Source: Flavobacterium magnum
Lineage (GTDB): Bacteria; Bacteroidota; Bacteroidia; Flavobacteriales; Flavobacteriaceae
DNA: 64,000 nucleotides
Assembly (NCBI RefSeq): GCF_003055625.1
Contig: NZ_CP028811.1
Location: 1,860,001-1,924,000, forward strand
Direction of reading: 5' to 3'
Of the stretch, positions 1 through 8,710 are shown in pieces. Within the stretch, counting starts at the first letter, position 1. Every line of letters begins with the position of its first letter. The position numbers and the translations under genes are program-made. The notes under the pieces are model-generated. The model worked only from the letters and a program-made list of their open reading frames with translations. It had not been told where the DNA came from and made no database searches.

Positions 1-155
1 GCGCTCACGGCAATAAAGGCACTGAAGCGGCCATCGCGGCCATTAAGATGGCCTTTTTGCGGCAACAGGCCAATTCTGGTTATCCTTTCCCGACGCAAAA
101 CCTGTTGGAACCCGGAGCCATCCGCATCGAAGGGACTTACAAACTTGAGGAATAA
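1..155 (+). CDS. ribH: 6,7-dimethyl-8-ribityllumazine synthase, C-terminal part (partial)
   Basis: Only the last 50 codons are present (frame beginning at base 3, stop TAA at 153-155); the 5' part lies before the window. The residues HGNKGTEAAIAAIKMA match the C-terminal helix of lumazine synthase, which condenses 3,4-dihydroxy-2-butanone 4-phosphate with the ribityl-aminouracil in riboflavin synthesis and assembles as a capsid-like shell. After this helix comes a tail of about 30 residues ending in KLEE, longer than in E. coli or Bacillus RibH but like the tail I recall in Flavobacterium homologues. The neighbour mutL fits the gene order familiar from that genus. Confidence 0.9.
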   Translation, partial: AHGNKGTEAAIAAIKMAFLRQQANSGYPFPTQNLLEPGAIRIEGTYKLEE

Positions 156-179
156 CTTTCTCTGTACAGATCATCGTCA

Positions 180-207
180 AACCTGGCCATAGCGGACAGG
201 TTTTTTT
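180..207 (+). terminator. Rho-independent terminator after ribH
   Basis: An inverted repeat AACCTG (180-185) / CAGGTT (197-202) is followed by a run of T to 207. It lies 25 bases after the ribH stop and ahead of the mutL promoter. Confidence 0.75.
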
Positions 208-263
208 GATTAAAAGGACCGCTCATTTAAGATTTTGGCGTCCGGATTTCCGCAATATTTATG

Positions 264-271
264 TAACTTTG
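264..271 (+). promoter_or_regulatory. TAnnTTTG promoter element for mutL
   Basis: TAACTTTG matches the Bacteroidota -7 consensus TAnnTTTG exactly and lies about 50 bases before the mutL ATG. No TTG at the usual -33 spacing was found, so the call rests on the -7 box and its position after a terminator. Confidence 0.5.
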
Positions 272-323
272 GGGTTGTCCGGAAATCGGTTCCCGAAGCC
301 CGAAGTACTAACAAAAATGCCCA

Positions 324-2174
324 ATGCCGAGTATCATCCAATTGCTCCCAGACCATGTCGCAAACCAGATTGCTGCCGGAGAAGTCGTCCAGCGGCCCGC
401 TTCGGTTGTGAAAGAATTGCTGGAGAATGCGGTTGACGCGAAAGCAACCGACATCAAGCTGATTGTCAAGGATGCAGGGAAGTCACTGGTGCAGGTCATT
501 GACAACGGCGTGGGCATGGGGGTCACCGATGCCCGACTCTGCTTTGAGCGGCATGCCACTTCAAAAATACGTCAGGCCGAAGATCTGTTTTCACTGCATA
601 CCAAGGGTTTTCGCGGCGAGGCGCTCGCGTCGATAGCCGCCATTGCCCATGTGGAAATGAAAACGCGACAGGATCAGGAAGAGCTCGGAACGCATATCGT
701 GATTGAGGGCAGCCGGTTTGTGTCCCAGGATGTCGCGGTACTGCCTAAAGGGACGTCATTTGCAGTGAAGAACCTGTTCTTTAACATTCCTGCAAGGCGC
801 AATTTCCTGAAGTCGGACATCGTGGAACAGCGCCACATCATCGACGAGTTCCTGAGGGTCGTCATGGCACATCCGAATATCCATTTTACTTTGTACCATA
901 ATGGCAGCGAGGTTTTTAACCTTCCGCAGTCAAACATCCGGCAACGTGTTGTCAATATTTTCGGGGGAAAGACCAATGAGAAACTCGTGCCTGTCCACGA
1001 GGCCACCGATATCGTTTCCATACATGGATTTGTATCGAAGCCCGAGTTTTCAAAGAAGAGCAGGGGAGAGCAGTTTTTTTTCGTCAATGACCGTTTCATC
1101 AAGAGTGGCTACCTGCACCATGCCGTAATGGCGGCTTATGAAGGACTGCTGAAAGATGGTTGCCAGCCCGCGTACTACCTTTACCTCGATGTGCCGCCGC
1201 ACACCATCGATATCAACATCCATCCTACCAAGACCGAAATTAAGTTTGACGACGAGCATGCGTTGTACGCGATCTTACGATCGGCAATAAAGCACAGCCT
1301 TGGCCAGTTTAATGTGGCGCCTGTGCTCGATTTTGAGCGCGATCCAAACCTCGACACGCCTTACGATTATAAAAATCAGCAGGCGTCGGTACCCCTGATA
1401 CAGGTCGATGCCAATTTTAATCCGTTTGCAGACGACAAGCCGTCTAGGCCTTCGTACTCCACTTATAAGAAGCCGGACACGTCTCACTGGGATGGACTGT
1501 ATGTCGGACTCAGGCAGGAAGCCGAGACGATTACCGCGCCGGTTGATATCCAGTTTGAGCAGGAGGAAGTCACCGCGGCTTTATTTGACGACCACGAGCA
1601 GGAACTGCAAGCCGTCAAATTGTTCCAGATCCACAAGAAATACATCGTCAATCCGATTAAATCCGGAATGATCATTGTCGACCAGCAGCGGGCGCACCAA
1701 CGGATCTTATATGAAAAATTCCTGGCCAACATGACCGTCCGCCAGGCGGCGAGTCAGCAGTTGCTGTTTCCGCTGACCTTGTATTTCTCAAAACAGGAAA
1801 TGGAGCTGATGGCAGAATTGCAGGAATCATTGGTCAATACGGGATTTGTTTTTGAGAGTACGCACGAGGATCATGCCGTAATTTCAGGACTGCCTGTCAA
1901 TGTTGCCGAAAGTGAGGTTTCGATATTACTGGAACAATTATTGGGTGATCTCCAGGACGGGATTCCGGACAGCGCGTTTAGCCAGAATGACAGCATAGCC
2001 AAGTCTATGGCACGAAGCCTCGCCGTTAAGACCGGGACATTTTTGAACGAAAAGGAACAGGAAAACATCGTCAATGGGTTGTTTGCCTGCAAGGATCCAA
2101 ACGTGTCGCCTTTTCAAAAGCCGACTTTCATTACGATGCGGGTGGAAGACCTGGATAAAAAATTTGCTTTATGA
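324..2174 (+). CDS. mutL: DNA mismatch repair protein MutL
   Basis: MutL is the ATP-driven matchmaker of mismatch repair, linking MutS to downstream nuclease and helicase. The N-terminal GHKL ATPase is intact: E31 and N35 in KELLENAVDA, the DNGVG box at 60-64 and GFRGEAL at 95-101. A variable linker follows from about 330 to 420, then the C-terminal dimerisation domain. In that domain the endonuclease motif DQHA(x)2E(x)4E reads DQQRAHQRILYE, and the CPHGRP zinc/active-site motif reads SPFQKP, so nuclease activity is doubtful. Length (616 aa) is normal. The ATG at 324 begins directly with the conserved PSIIQLLP. The stop overlaps the next ATG by 4 bases (ATGA), so the rhomboid genes are probably translationally coupled. 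Confidence 0.95.
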   Translation: MPSIIQLLPDHVANQIAAGEVVQRPASVVKELLENAVDAKATDIKLIVKDAGKSLVQVIDNGVGMGVTDARLCFERHATSKIRQAEDLFSLHTKGFRGEALASIAAIAHVEMKTRQDQEELGTHIVIEGSRFVSQDVAVLPKGTSFAVKNLFFNIPARRNFLKSDIVEQRHIIDEFLRVVMAHPNIHFTLYHNGSEVFNLPQSNIRQRVVNIFGGKTNEKLVPVHEATDIVSIHGFVSKPEFSKKSRGEQFFFVNDRFIKSGYLHHAVMAAYEGLLKDGCQPAYYLYLDVPPHTIDINIHPTKTEIKFDDEHALYAILRSAIKHSLGQFNVAPVLDFERDPNLDTPYDYKNQQASVPLIQVDANFNPFADDKPSRPSYSTYKKPDTSHWDGLYVGLRQEAETITAPVDIQFEQEEVTAALFDDHEQELQAVKLFQIHKKYIVNPIKSGMIIVDQQRAHQRILYEKFLANMTVRQAASQQLLFPLTLYFSKQEMELMAELQESLVNTGFVFESTHEDHAVISGLPVNVAESEVSILLEQLLGDLQDGIPDSAFSQNDSIAKSMARSLAVKTGTFLNEKEQENIVNGLFACKDPNVSPFQKPTFITMRVEDLDKKFAL

Positions 2175-2953
2175 TGAACAACATGACCCCGGTGGTGAAA
2201 CAGCTGCTGATCATTAACATTATTGTGTTTATAGGCGCACAGCTCATGGGAGGAAACCCAATTGAAGCCAATGCCGCATACCGACAGCTGTCGTTGTTTT
2301 ATTTCGAAAACCCGAACTTTAAGATTTGGCAGCCCGTGACGAGCATGTTTATGCACGCTCCATTCCCGAATATCATGCACATTGCCTTCAACATGATTGC
2401 GCTGGTGTCGTTCGGGTCGATGCTTGAGCATTTTTGGGGCGGCACGAAATTCCTCATTTTTTATTTTGTTTGCGGATTGGGCGCTTTCCTGATGCATACC
2501 GGAGTCAATTACTATTTTTATCACGAAGGCGTAACGTACATGACTTCACTCGGACTGGGTGACCGGATCCCGGAATTCCTGTCATCGGGCACTTTTAAAT
2601 ATCCGACAAATATCAGCATCGACAACCAGGTTCTGGGCAATATGATTGACGCTTACAACGGCACGGCGGTTGGCGCTTCGGGCGCAATTTACGGTTTGCT
2701 CGTGGCATTTGCATTTATGTTCCCGATGGCGGAACTGGCACTTTTCTTCATTCCAGTGCCCATCAAGGCAAAGTATTTCGTTCCCGGACTCATTGCCGTG
2801 GATCTCTTTCTCGGACTAAAGGGCAGTTCGCTTTTCGGCGACAACTCGGGTGGAGGCATTGCGCATTTCGCCCATATCGGAGGCGCTCTGCTCGGATTCA
2901 TCATGATGATGTCATGGCGTAAGAACAAATTTCAAAACAACCGCTGGAATTAA
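2171..2953 (+). CDS. Rhomboid family intramembrane serine protease
   Basis: A polytopic membrane protein of 260 aa with about six hydrophobic segments. Rhomboid active-site features are present: HxxxN (H70, N74) in the second core helix, the nucleophile motif GASG with S170, and the partner histidine H235 in HFAHIGGAL, so a catalytic Ser-His dyad is expected. Such enzymes cleave transmembrane segments inside the bilayer. A loop of about 50 residues between the second and third core helices (about 115-165) is an insertion. The gene starts in the mutL stop overlap and is followed after 3 bases by a second rhomboid gene, so the three are likely one transcript. Substrate unknown. Confidence 0.9.
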   Translation: MMNNMTPVVKQLLIINIIVFIGAQLMGGNPIEANAAYRQLSLFYFENPNFKIWQPVTSMFMHAPFPNIMHIAFNMIALVSFGSMLEHFWGGTKFLIFYFVCGLGAFLMHTGVNYYFYHEGVTYMTSLGLGDRIPEFLSSGTFKYPTNISIDNQVLGNMIDAYNGTAVGASGAIYGLLVAFAFMFPMAELALFFIPVPIKAKYFVPGLIAVDLFLGLKGSSLFGDNSGGGIAHFAHIGGALLGFIMMMSWRKNKFQNNRWN

Positions 2954-2956
2954 GTT

Positions 2957-3820
2957 ATGGGACTATGGGATGACCTGAAGATGCAATACAGGATGGGCGG
3001 GATCACCCAGCGCCTGATCTTTTGGAATATTGGGGTTTTCCTGGTATCGCTTATCTTTTACGAATTCCGCCTGGGTACTTTTATTTTTCCGGATTGGCTT
3101 GCCCTGTCTTCTGATCCGTTAGTTCTTGCGATCCATCCATGGACTTTGCTCACGTATGCTTTTCTCCACAGTGGCTTCCTCCATTTACTTTTTAATATGC
3201 TCGTACTGAACTACGCAGGAATGCTGTTCCTTACTTTTTTCAAGGAAAAGCAACTCGTAGGATTGTACATTTTGAGCGCTATATTTTCCGGGATAATTTT
3301 CTGTGGCGCCTATTTCCTGATGGGCAGGGTATCAATTATCGTCGGGGCGTCAGCGGCCATTATGGCGATCCTCGTAGCGGCGACGACTTACAGTCCGCAC
3401 ATGCCAATACGGCTGCTCCTTATAGGACGCGTCCAGCTTTGGCACATGACGGCTGTCATCCTGATCATTGATCTCATGCAGCTGATGATTGAAAATACAG
3501 GAGGACATATTTCCCACCTCGCCGGCGCGTTTTTCGGTTTCACCTACATCAAACTCCTGCAAACCGGCACAGATCTCAGCAAAATCGTTACAGGTACCGT
3601 AGACGGTGTGCTGCGGATGTTCAAGCCGTCACAACCCAAACCCTTTAAAAAAGTACACCGCAATTACAATACCCAACCACGGTCAACCACTGCGTCAAAG
3701 ACCGCCGTTAAGGACAAAAAGCAGCAGCAGATTGATGAGATCCTGGACAAAATCAGCCGTTCAGGTTATGACAGCCTCACACAGCAGGAAAAGGATTTTC
3801 TGTTCAATGCCGGAAAATAA
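2957..3820 (+). CDS. Rhomboid family protease with C-terminal DUF6576-like tail
   Basis: A second rhomboid, 287 aa, probably a paralogue of the upstream gene. H76/N80, S132 and H187 (HISHLAG) keep the catalytic arrangement, but the nucleophile motif is GASAA rather than GASG, so the glycine after the serine, which usually contributes to the oxyanion site, is replaced by alanine. After the last membrane segment (about 200) comes a basic linker and a short helical region containing QQQIDEILDKI and LTQQEKDFL, resembling the small C-terminal domain named DUF6576 in Bacteroidota rhomboids. It starts 3 bases after the previous stop. Activity is plausible but less certain than for its neighbour. Confidence 0.88.
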   Translation: MGLWDDLKMQYRMGGITQRLIFWNIGVFLVSLIFYEFRLGTFIFPDWLALSSDPLVLAIHPWTLLTYAFLHSGFLHLLFNMLVLNYAGMLFLTFFKEKQLVGLYILSAIFSGIIFCGAYFLMGRVSIIVGASAAIMAILVAATTYSPHMPIRLLLIGRVQLWHMTAVILIIDLMQLMIENTGGHISHLAGAFFGFTYIKLLQTGTDLSKIVTGTVDGVLRMFKPSQPKPFKKVHRNYNTQPRSTTASKTAVKDKKQQQIDEILDKISRSGYDSLTQQEKDFLFNAGK

Positions 3821-3880
3821 TTTCGCAGCTCACTAATTGTTTGTAGATTAGTGCTGTTTTCGGCCAATTCCCATGCAGCA

Positions 3881-4936
3881 ATGAAAAACCTTTCGCTATT
3901 CAATAAAATCATGTTCGTTTGCAACATCATTCTCGCGTGCTGCACGTTCATGGCTTACCTGCTGCCTTTCATGGCCCCGAAGTTGTTCCCGTTCCTGTCA
4001 GTCTTCACGCTGGGCCTGCCGTTGATGCTGGTGCTGAACCTGCTGTTTTTTGCATATTGGGCGGTGCAATTCAAAAGACAGGTGTTGTTGTCGGGCATTG
4101 TGCTGCTGATCGGGATCACGTTCATCAATAAATTTTATAAATTTTCCGCGCCCGACTATGTGCCGGCAGCTGGGGATTTTAGCGTGATGAGCTATAATGT
4201 CAGACTTTTCAACAAATTCGAATGGTCAGACAAGGAAACGGTCCCCGTAGAAATCTCGGATTTCGTCAAGGAAAAGAACCCGTCTTTGTTGTGCATACAG
4301 GAGTTCTCAAACGCGGCTGATTTCGATTATTCGGGCTTTCCGCACCGCTTTATTTTCTCGAATGGCAAAAAAATAAAAACGGGGCAGGCGATTTTTTCCA
4401 GATTTAAGATCATCAATACCGGCCATATAGAATTCCCGGACTCAAATAACAATGCGATTTTCGCCGATGTCATCAAAGGGAAAGACACCATCAGGGTTTA
4501 TAATATGCACCTGCAATCCATTAAGATCAGTCCCGATGTGCACGACATTTCGGAAGACATCAATGAAATCAACCAGAAGAAATCGGAGATGATGTTCAGG
4601 CGGATCGGCAAGGCATTCCGAAAGCAGCAGCTCCAGGCCGAAATCATCATGAACCACAAACAAAACTGCAAATATCCGATCATCATTTGTGGGGACATGA
4701 ACAACAGCGCATTTTCTTATGTCTATCGGAACATTAAGGGCGACCTGAACGATTGTTTTGTAGAGGCGGGAAAAGGTTTCGGCAAGACGTACGATTTCAA
4801 CTATTATCCGGCGCGGATTGACTATATTTTTGCCGATGAGCGGTTTGATGTCAGGATGTTCAACAGTTATCCTGAAATCGTGGATTCAGACCATTTTCCG
4901 GTGATGGCGGTGCTTTCAGAAAAAAAAACCAATTGA
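3881..4936 (+). CDS. Endonuclease/exonuclease/phosphatase (EEP) family membrane protein
   Basis: The N-terminal ~90 residues hold three hydrophobic segments; the remainder is an EEP (DNase I-like) domain with SYNVR, the metal-binding glutamate in LCIQEF (near residue 141), GDMNN and the terminal SDHFPV. EEP enzymes hydrolyse phosphodiesters or phosphomonoesters of nucleic acids, inositol phosphates or lipids; which substrate is used here cannot be told, though membrane anchoring makes a lipid or extracytoplasmic phosphoester attractive. The ATG at 3881 is chosen over an in-frame GTG at 3851 because the hydrophobic segment follows it directly. Last gene of the + strand block, facing wbqC. Confidence 0.88.
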   Translation: MKNLSLFNKIMFVCNIILACCTFMAYLLPFMAPKLFPFLSVFTLGLPLMLVLNLLFFAYWAVQFKRQVLLSGIVLLIGITFINKFYKFSAPDYVPAAGDFSVMSYNVRLFNKFEWSDKETVPVEISDFVKEKNPSLLCIQEFSNAADFDYSGFPHRFIFSNGKKIKTGQAIFSRFKIINTGHIEFPDSNNNAIFADVIKGKDTIRVYNMHLQSIKISPDVHDISEDINEINQKKSEMMFRRIGKAFRKQQLQAEIIMNHKQNCKYPIIICGDMNNSAFSYVYRNIKGDLNDCFVEAGKGFGKTYDFNYYPARIDYIFADERFDVRMFNSYPEIVDSDHFPVMAVLSEKKTN

Positions 4937-4979
4937 CGTCACCAAGGTCGGGCGATAAACCCATTTAGCATTTTGGCTT

Positions 4980-5594
4980 TTAAATTGCCTGCCTCTTCAA
5001 ATAATCCAATGCATGCCGTCCTTCATTAAACAGCAGGTCCAGGATGCTGAGGTTGTTGATAAAACCGTGCTTATCCCCGAACACCTGAGTGTAAGGTTCC
5101 AGGGCAGCCTTGTCCTTTTTGCCGTTTGCAAGGTGACGGAAATCCTGAAATCCTGCGCCATCCTTGAAATATTCTGAGGTTTTGTCGTATTGGAAGTCCA
5201 TCCTGAGGCACTTCGCTACAATGTCCATGGTCTCGAGATTGAGGTCCATCAGGAACGTATACTCTTTTTCAAAAACCGGCATGATGGCATCTTCAAAGTA
5301 TTCAAAAAACGGCGAACTGCGGTAGGCGGCTTCCAAAGACTTGAAGTGCTGTTTCTGCCAGTCAAATGCCGTTTCCAGTCGGATGTCACGCGTTTTCTGG
5401 TGTGCGTTTTCCCTGCTGTGCTTCACGGGGATATTCAGCAGTTGTATCCCGTTGGGGCTGTAAATATACATGCGATTGCGGTTGGTCTGCTTCTGGAAAT
5501 TGTCGTCCATTTCCAATGTGACTGCCCCGGCCTGCGCCATGGCGGCAAACGTCGAGATGCTTGGGAAATAGGTTGGATGGATCAGGATAGACAT
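4980..5594 (-). CDS. WbqC family protein
   Basis: A soluble protein of 204 aa with the WbqC-family opening SILIHPTYFPSI and the conserved stretches NRNRMYIYSPNG and FEYF. Members occur in O-antigen and glycan biosynthesis loci and in flavobacterial core genomes; a thioesterase/aminoacyl-transfer role has been suggested for the family, but the reaction is unproved. The start at 5594 (MSILIHP) is preferred to one 11 codons upstream because conservation begins there. It is the last gene of the parA-to-wbqC run, 94 bases after lepB. Confidence 0.85.
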   Translation of the reverse strand: MSILIHPTYFPSISTFAAMAQAGAVTLEMDDNFQKQTNRNRMYIYSPNGIQLLNIPVKHSRENAHQKTRDIRLETAFDWQKQHFKSLEAAYRSSPFFEYFEDAIMPVFEKEYTFLMDLNLETMDIVAKCLRMDFQYDKTSEYFKDGAGFQDFRHLANGKKDKAALEPYTQVFGDKHGFINNLSILDLLFNEGRHALDYLKRQAI

Positions 5595-5688
5595 GGTTTT
5601 GCCTTTTACATGTGACATTGCAGACACCGTAGCCTGCGATTTTTTCCAAAGTATCCCGGAAATGCGGCAAGCTGCGGAATCCGAACCC

Positions 5689-7374
5689 TTAAGCTGTTTT
5701 TTCTTTTCTACGGTTCATAAAGAAAGTGATTCCGAAGTATGCTGCCAGCGCAATCAGGAAGAATTTAAAATAAGAGTAGGGTTCGCCACTGCCGCCAACT
5801 GTGGTGAAAAGCCTGTCCCAGCGGACGCTCCAGTTTTTGATCCCGTCGTTGATCCCGTCGACGCTCATCCAGATAAATACCGGTTTCCCGACGATATGAT
5901 CTTCCGGAACAAAACCCCAGTAACGGCTGTCCTCCGATTTGTTGCGGTTGTCTCCCATCATCCAGTAATAGTTCATTTTAAAGGTGTAACTGGCTGCTGG
6001 TTTTCCGTTCACGAAAATCTGGTTGTTTTTGACTTCTAGTGCATTGTTCTCATACACTGAAATGATGCGTTTGTAAAGCGGAAGGTTTTCCATGGTCAAC
6101 GCCACGGTGGCGCCACGCTTCGGAATCGTGATTGGTCCGAAATTGTCTTCACCCCATTTCGAATCATGCGGGAAAACCCGTGAGTCGTTATTTGCGGGCT
6201 TATAGCGCACCACCGAATCGATTGTCGGATTTTTGCGCAGTATTTCCGCCTCTTTCAAAGTGAGGTTTGCGAAGTTCTCCGCCTGGTATTGCTCCTGGGC
6301 AAACGCGCCCGACTTCTGTAATACCGATGCGGGCAATCCTCTTGGCCCGGTATAGACTATATTGTCTTTGGCACCTGTCAGGTAGGGGCGCAGCATGTTA
6401 AACTGTTCTTCAGAGTTTACCTCCACTTTATAGGCGCGTTGGTAGTCGTTGGTTCCTAAGGATTTCAGCAATTCGGTGCTTACGCCTTCTTTTGCGGCAT
6501 AAATCCGGTGCATATATTGTACTTTCGCCCTGTCGGTGTAGGTCATTTCGCTGCCATTGACGAACAAAATGCCATTCTTGCCCTGAACCACATCACCAGG
6601 CGTCCCGACGCAGCGTTTTACGTAATTCGATTTTTTGTCGATTGGCTTAATGACGGCCTTTCGTCCGCTTTTATCGAAAAAGACGTGTACGGTATCTACC
6701 GGCCAGTTGAAGACCACAATGTCATTTTTTTTTACATCCTCAAATCCTGGCAGCCTGAAGTATGGCAATTGTGGCCAATTCAGGTACGATTTGGTTTTTA
6801 CGATCGGAAGCGTATCGTGTACCATCGGCGCAGCGACAGTGGTCATTGGCGTCCTGGCACCGTAATTCACTTTGGAGACAAACAGGAAATCGCCTACAAG
6901 CAGGGTGCGCTCAAGGGAGGCCGTCGGGATGGTGAAGGGCTGGATAAAATAAGTATGTACAATCGTTGCCACGACGACCGCAAACAACAGCGAACTCACT
7001 GTGTCACCCATTTTGGTGGCTGCCACGAGGCTTCGGCCTTCAAGATGCTCCAGGTCCTGCGTATAATTCAGGTAATATATGTAAAAGCCCAGGGTAAACA
7101 GCACCAGTAGTGTGTCAACCGTTGAATTCCTTCCGAAACTCCTGATGGTCTCCACCCAGATAACCGGGAACATGATCAGGTTGACAATCGGGATAAACAG
7201 CAGGATGGTCCACCATGTCGGTCGGTTAATGATTTTCATGAGCACAATGGCGTTGTATACCGGCACCGCCGCTTCCCAGGCTTTCCGCCCCGCTTTGGTA
7301 TATAGCCTCCAGGTTCCTGCGAAATGGATTACCTGCAGCAGCAAAAAGAACACAAACCACTCTGATAAATTCAT
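5689..7374 (-). CDS. lepB: Signal peptidase I with multi-span N-terminal extension
   Basis: Type I signal peptidase releases exported proteins from their signal peptides at the outer face of the inner membrane. The catalytic serine is S153 in IPTASLERTLLVGD (aligned with S90 of the E. coli enzyme) and the general-base lysine is K253 in YVKRCVGTPGD. The C-terminal MMGDNRNKSEDSRYWGFV box is also present. Before the catalytic domain lie about 145 residues with several membrane segments, followed near residue 530 by one more; at 561 aa it is much larger than the E. coli protein (324), as is usual in Flavobacteriia. A long insertion (about 280-420) separates the two catalytic halves. 80 bases separate it from dapB. 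Confidence 0.95.
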   Translation of the reverse strand: MNLSEWFVFFLLLQVIHFAGTWRLYTKAGRKAWEAAVPVYNAIVLMKIINRPTWWTILLFIPIVNLIMFPVIWVETIRSFGRNSTVDTLLVLFTLGFYIYYLNYTQDLEHLEGRSLVAATKMGDTVSSLLFAVVVATIVHTYFIQPFTIPTASLERTLLVGDFLFVSKVNYGARTPMTTVAAPMVHDTLPIVKTKSYLNWPQLPYFRLPGFEDVKKNDIVVFNWPVDTVHVFFDKSGRKAVIKPIDKKSNYVKRCVGTPGDVVQGKNGILFVNGSEMTYTDRAKVQYMHRIYAAKEGVSTELLKSLGTNDYQRAYKVEVNSEEQFNMLRPYLTGAKDNIVYTGPRGLPASVLQKSGAFAQEQYQAENFANLTLKEAEILRKNPTIDSVVRYKPANNDSRVFPHDSKWGEDNFGPITIPKRGATVALTMENLPLYKRIISVYENNALEVKNNQIFVNGKPAASYTFKMNYYWMMGDNRNKSEDSRYWGFVPEDHIVGKPVFIWMSVDGINDGIKNWSVRWDRLFTTVGGSGEPYSYFKFFLIALAAYFGITFFMNRRKEKTA

Positions 7375-7454
7375 ATTGTCAAACTTTAATTGTTATGCTT
7401 ATTTTTTTAGCCTTCCGGCAGATTATATCCTAAGTGTCGGTTTGTTGCGGATTG

Positions 7455-8153
7455 TTACAATCCCAGCACATCCTTCATCGTAAAAACGCCTTTTTTTCCG
7501 GCAATCCATTCCGCAGCAATGACCGCACCAAAGGCAAATCCCTCGCGGCTGTGGGCTGTATGTGTAATCTCAATCGTATCGATGGCGGAATCGTATCTTA
7601 CCGTATGTGTTCCGGGTACTTCGTCGACACGCAGGGCTTCAATTTCAATCTCTGCGGCCTTTGGGTCTGACAATACCCAGCGTTCATAAGCAGAATTGCC
7701 GATAATGCCGTTAGCGAGCGAGATGGCTGTCCCGCTTGGCTTGTCGAGTTTCTGCGTGTGGTGGATTTCCTGCATTGACGCCTTGTATTGCGTGAATTTC
7801 GACATCATTTTTGCCAGATGGTCGTTCAGCTCAAAAAACAGGTTGACACCAAGGCTAAAATTCGACCCATAAATAAAAGCCCCGTTTTTTTCACGGCAAA
7901 GCGATACCATGGCATCATAGGATGCCAGCCAGCCAGTGGTCCCGGAGACGATCGGGATGCCACGTTCGAGGCAAGCCGATATATTGGCGACTGCGGCGTC
8001 AGGCACGCTGAAGTCGATTGCCACGTCAGCCTGCGCCAATCCGTCAAATGAATCGGAACTGGTTTTGCGAAACACCACCTGATGGCCGCGGTCCAAAGCG
8101 ATTTTCTCAATCACCTTGCCCATTTTGCCATATCCCAACAGTGCTATCTTCAT
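7455..8153 (-). CDS. dapB: 4-hydroxy-tetrahydrodipicolinate reductase
   Basis: DapB reduces hydroxy-tetrahydrodipicolinate with NAD(P)H on the way to meso-diaminopimelate and lysine. The N-terminal Rossmann motif GYGKMG is at 7-12, SGTTGW lies near 70, and the substrate/catalytic region EIHHTQKLDKPSGTA (about 127-141) holds the conserved His and Lys. At 232 aa it is shorter than the E. coli enzyme but typical for Bacteroidota. Its ATG shares one base with the stop of the DUF5683 gene (TAATG), indicating translational coupling. Confidence 0.95.
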   Translation of the reverse strand: MKIALLGYGKMGKVIEKIALDRGHQVVFRKTSSDSFDGLAQADVAIDFSVPDAAVANISACLERGIPIVSGTTGWLASYDAMVSLCREKNGAFIYGSNFSLGVNLFFELNDHLAKMMSKFTQYKASMQEIHHTQKLDKPSGTAISLANGIIGNSAYERWVLSDPKAAEIEIEALRVDEVPGTHTVRYDSAIDTIEITHTAHSREGFAFGAVIAAEWIAGKKGVFTMKDVLGL

Positions 8154-8710
8154 TAGAAACTATAGTTTAATGACAATCCGACATTGTGCCTGTAATTGAT
8201 GTCTGTCGGGTAATAATCCGGACGCAACGACAAATTGTCGTTGACGTTGAACTGCAATAAGTGCGCATCCACATTGGCGTCCACGATATTCAGCACATAA
8301 ATCCCGACCGTGATCAGGAAAGACAGGTCGCGGTTGCGCTGAAACGTTTTCTGTGCATTGAGCAGCGTAGCGGTGCTGTACTGTCCGTCAAATTCGTCTT
8401 TACCCCCGGCAAGCCGCACTTTGTAAGCATCGCGGAAGCGGTGGTATTTTTTATTGTTGTCTGCAAAAAAATAAATACCCGTACCCAGTGCGCCATAGAC
8501 AATCGGTATTTTCCAATAACGTTTGTTGTAGGCCTGCCCCAAACCGGGAAGTATTGCCGAATAAAATGCGGCTTTGGTCGGAGCCAGTGGATTGATGGGC
8601 TTTCGTTTGATTGTATCGGCCATAATCAGCACATCATTCTGTTTTGTCTGCGCCGACAAAAAGAGGCTGCACAGCAAGCAGAATGACCATATGGAAATAT
8701 TCCGAAGCAC
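8153..8710 (-). CDS. DUF5683 domain membrane/secreted protein
   Basis: A 185-aa protein with an N-terminal signal peptide (to about 20, ending SAQ), then KAAFYSAILPGLGQAYNKRYWKIP, which is the hallmark of DUF5683, and two further hydrophobic stretches. Function is unknown. It starts with GTG at 8710, which shares one base with the parB stop; an ATG start is not available before residue 31. The embedding between parB and dapB with single-base overlaps on both sides is strong evidence that it is translated as part of the operon. Confidence 0.85.
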   Translation of the reverse strand: MLRNISIWSFCLLCSLFLSAQTKQNDVLIMADTIKRKPINPLAPTKAAFYSAILPGLGQAYNKRYWKIPIVYGALGTGIYFFADNNKKYHRFRDAYKVRLAGGKDEFDGQYSTATLLNAQKTFQRNRDLSFLITVGIYVLNIVDANVDAHLLQFNVNDNLSLRPDYYPTDINYRHNVGLSLNYSF

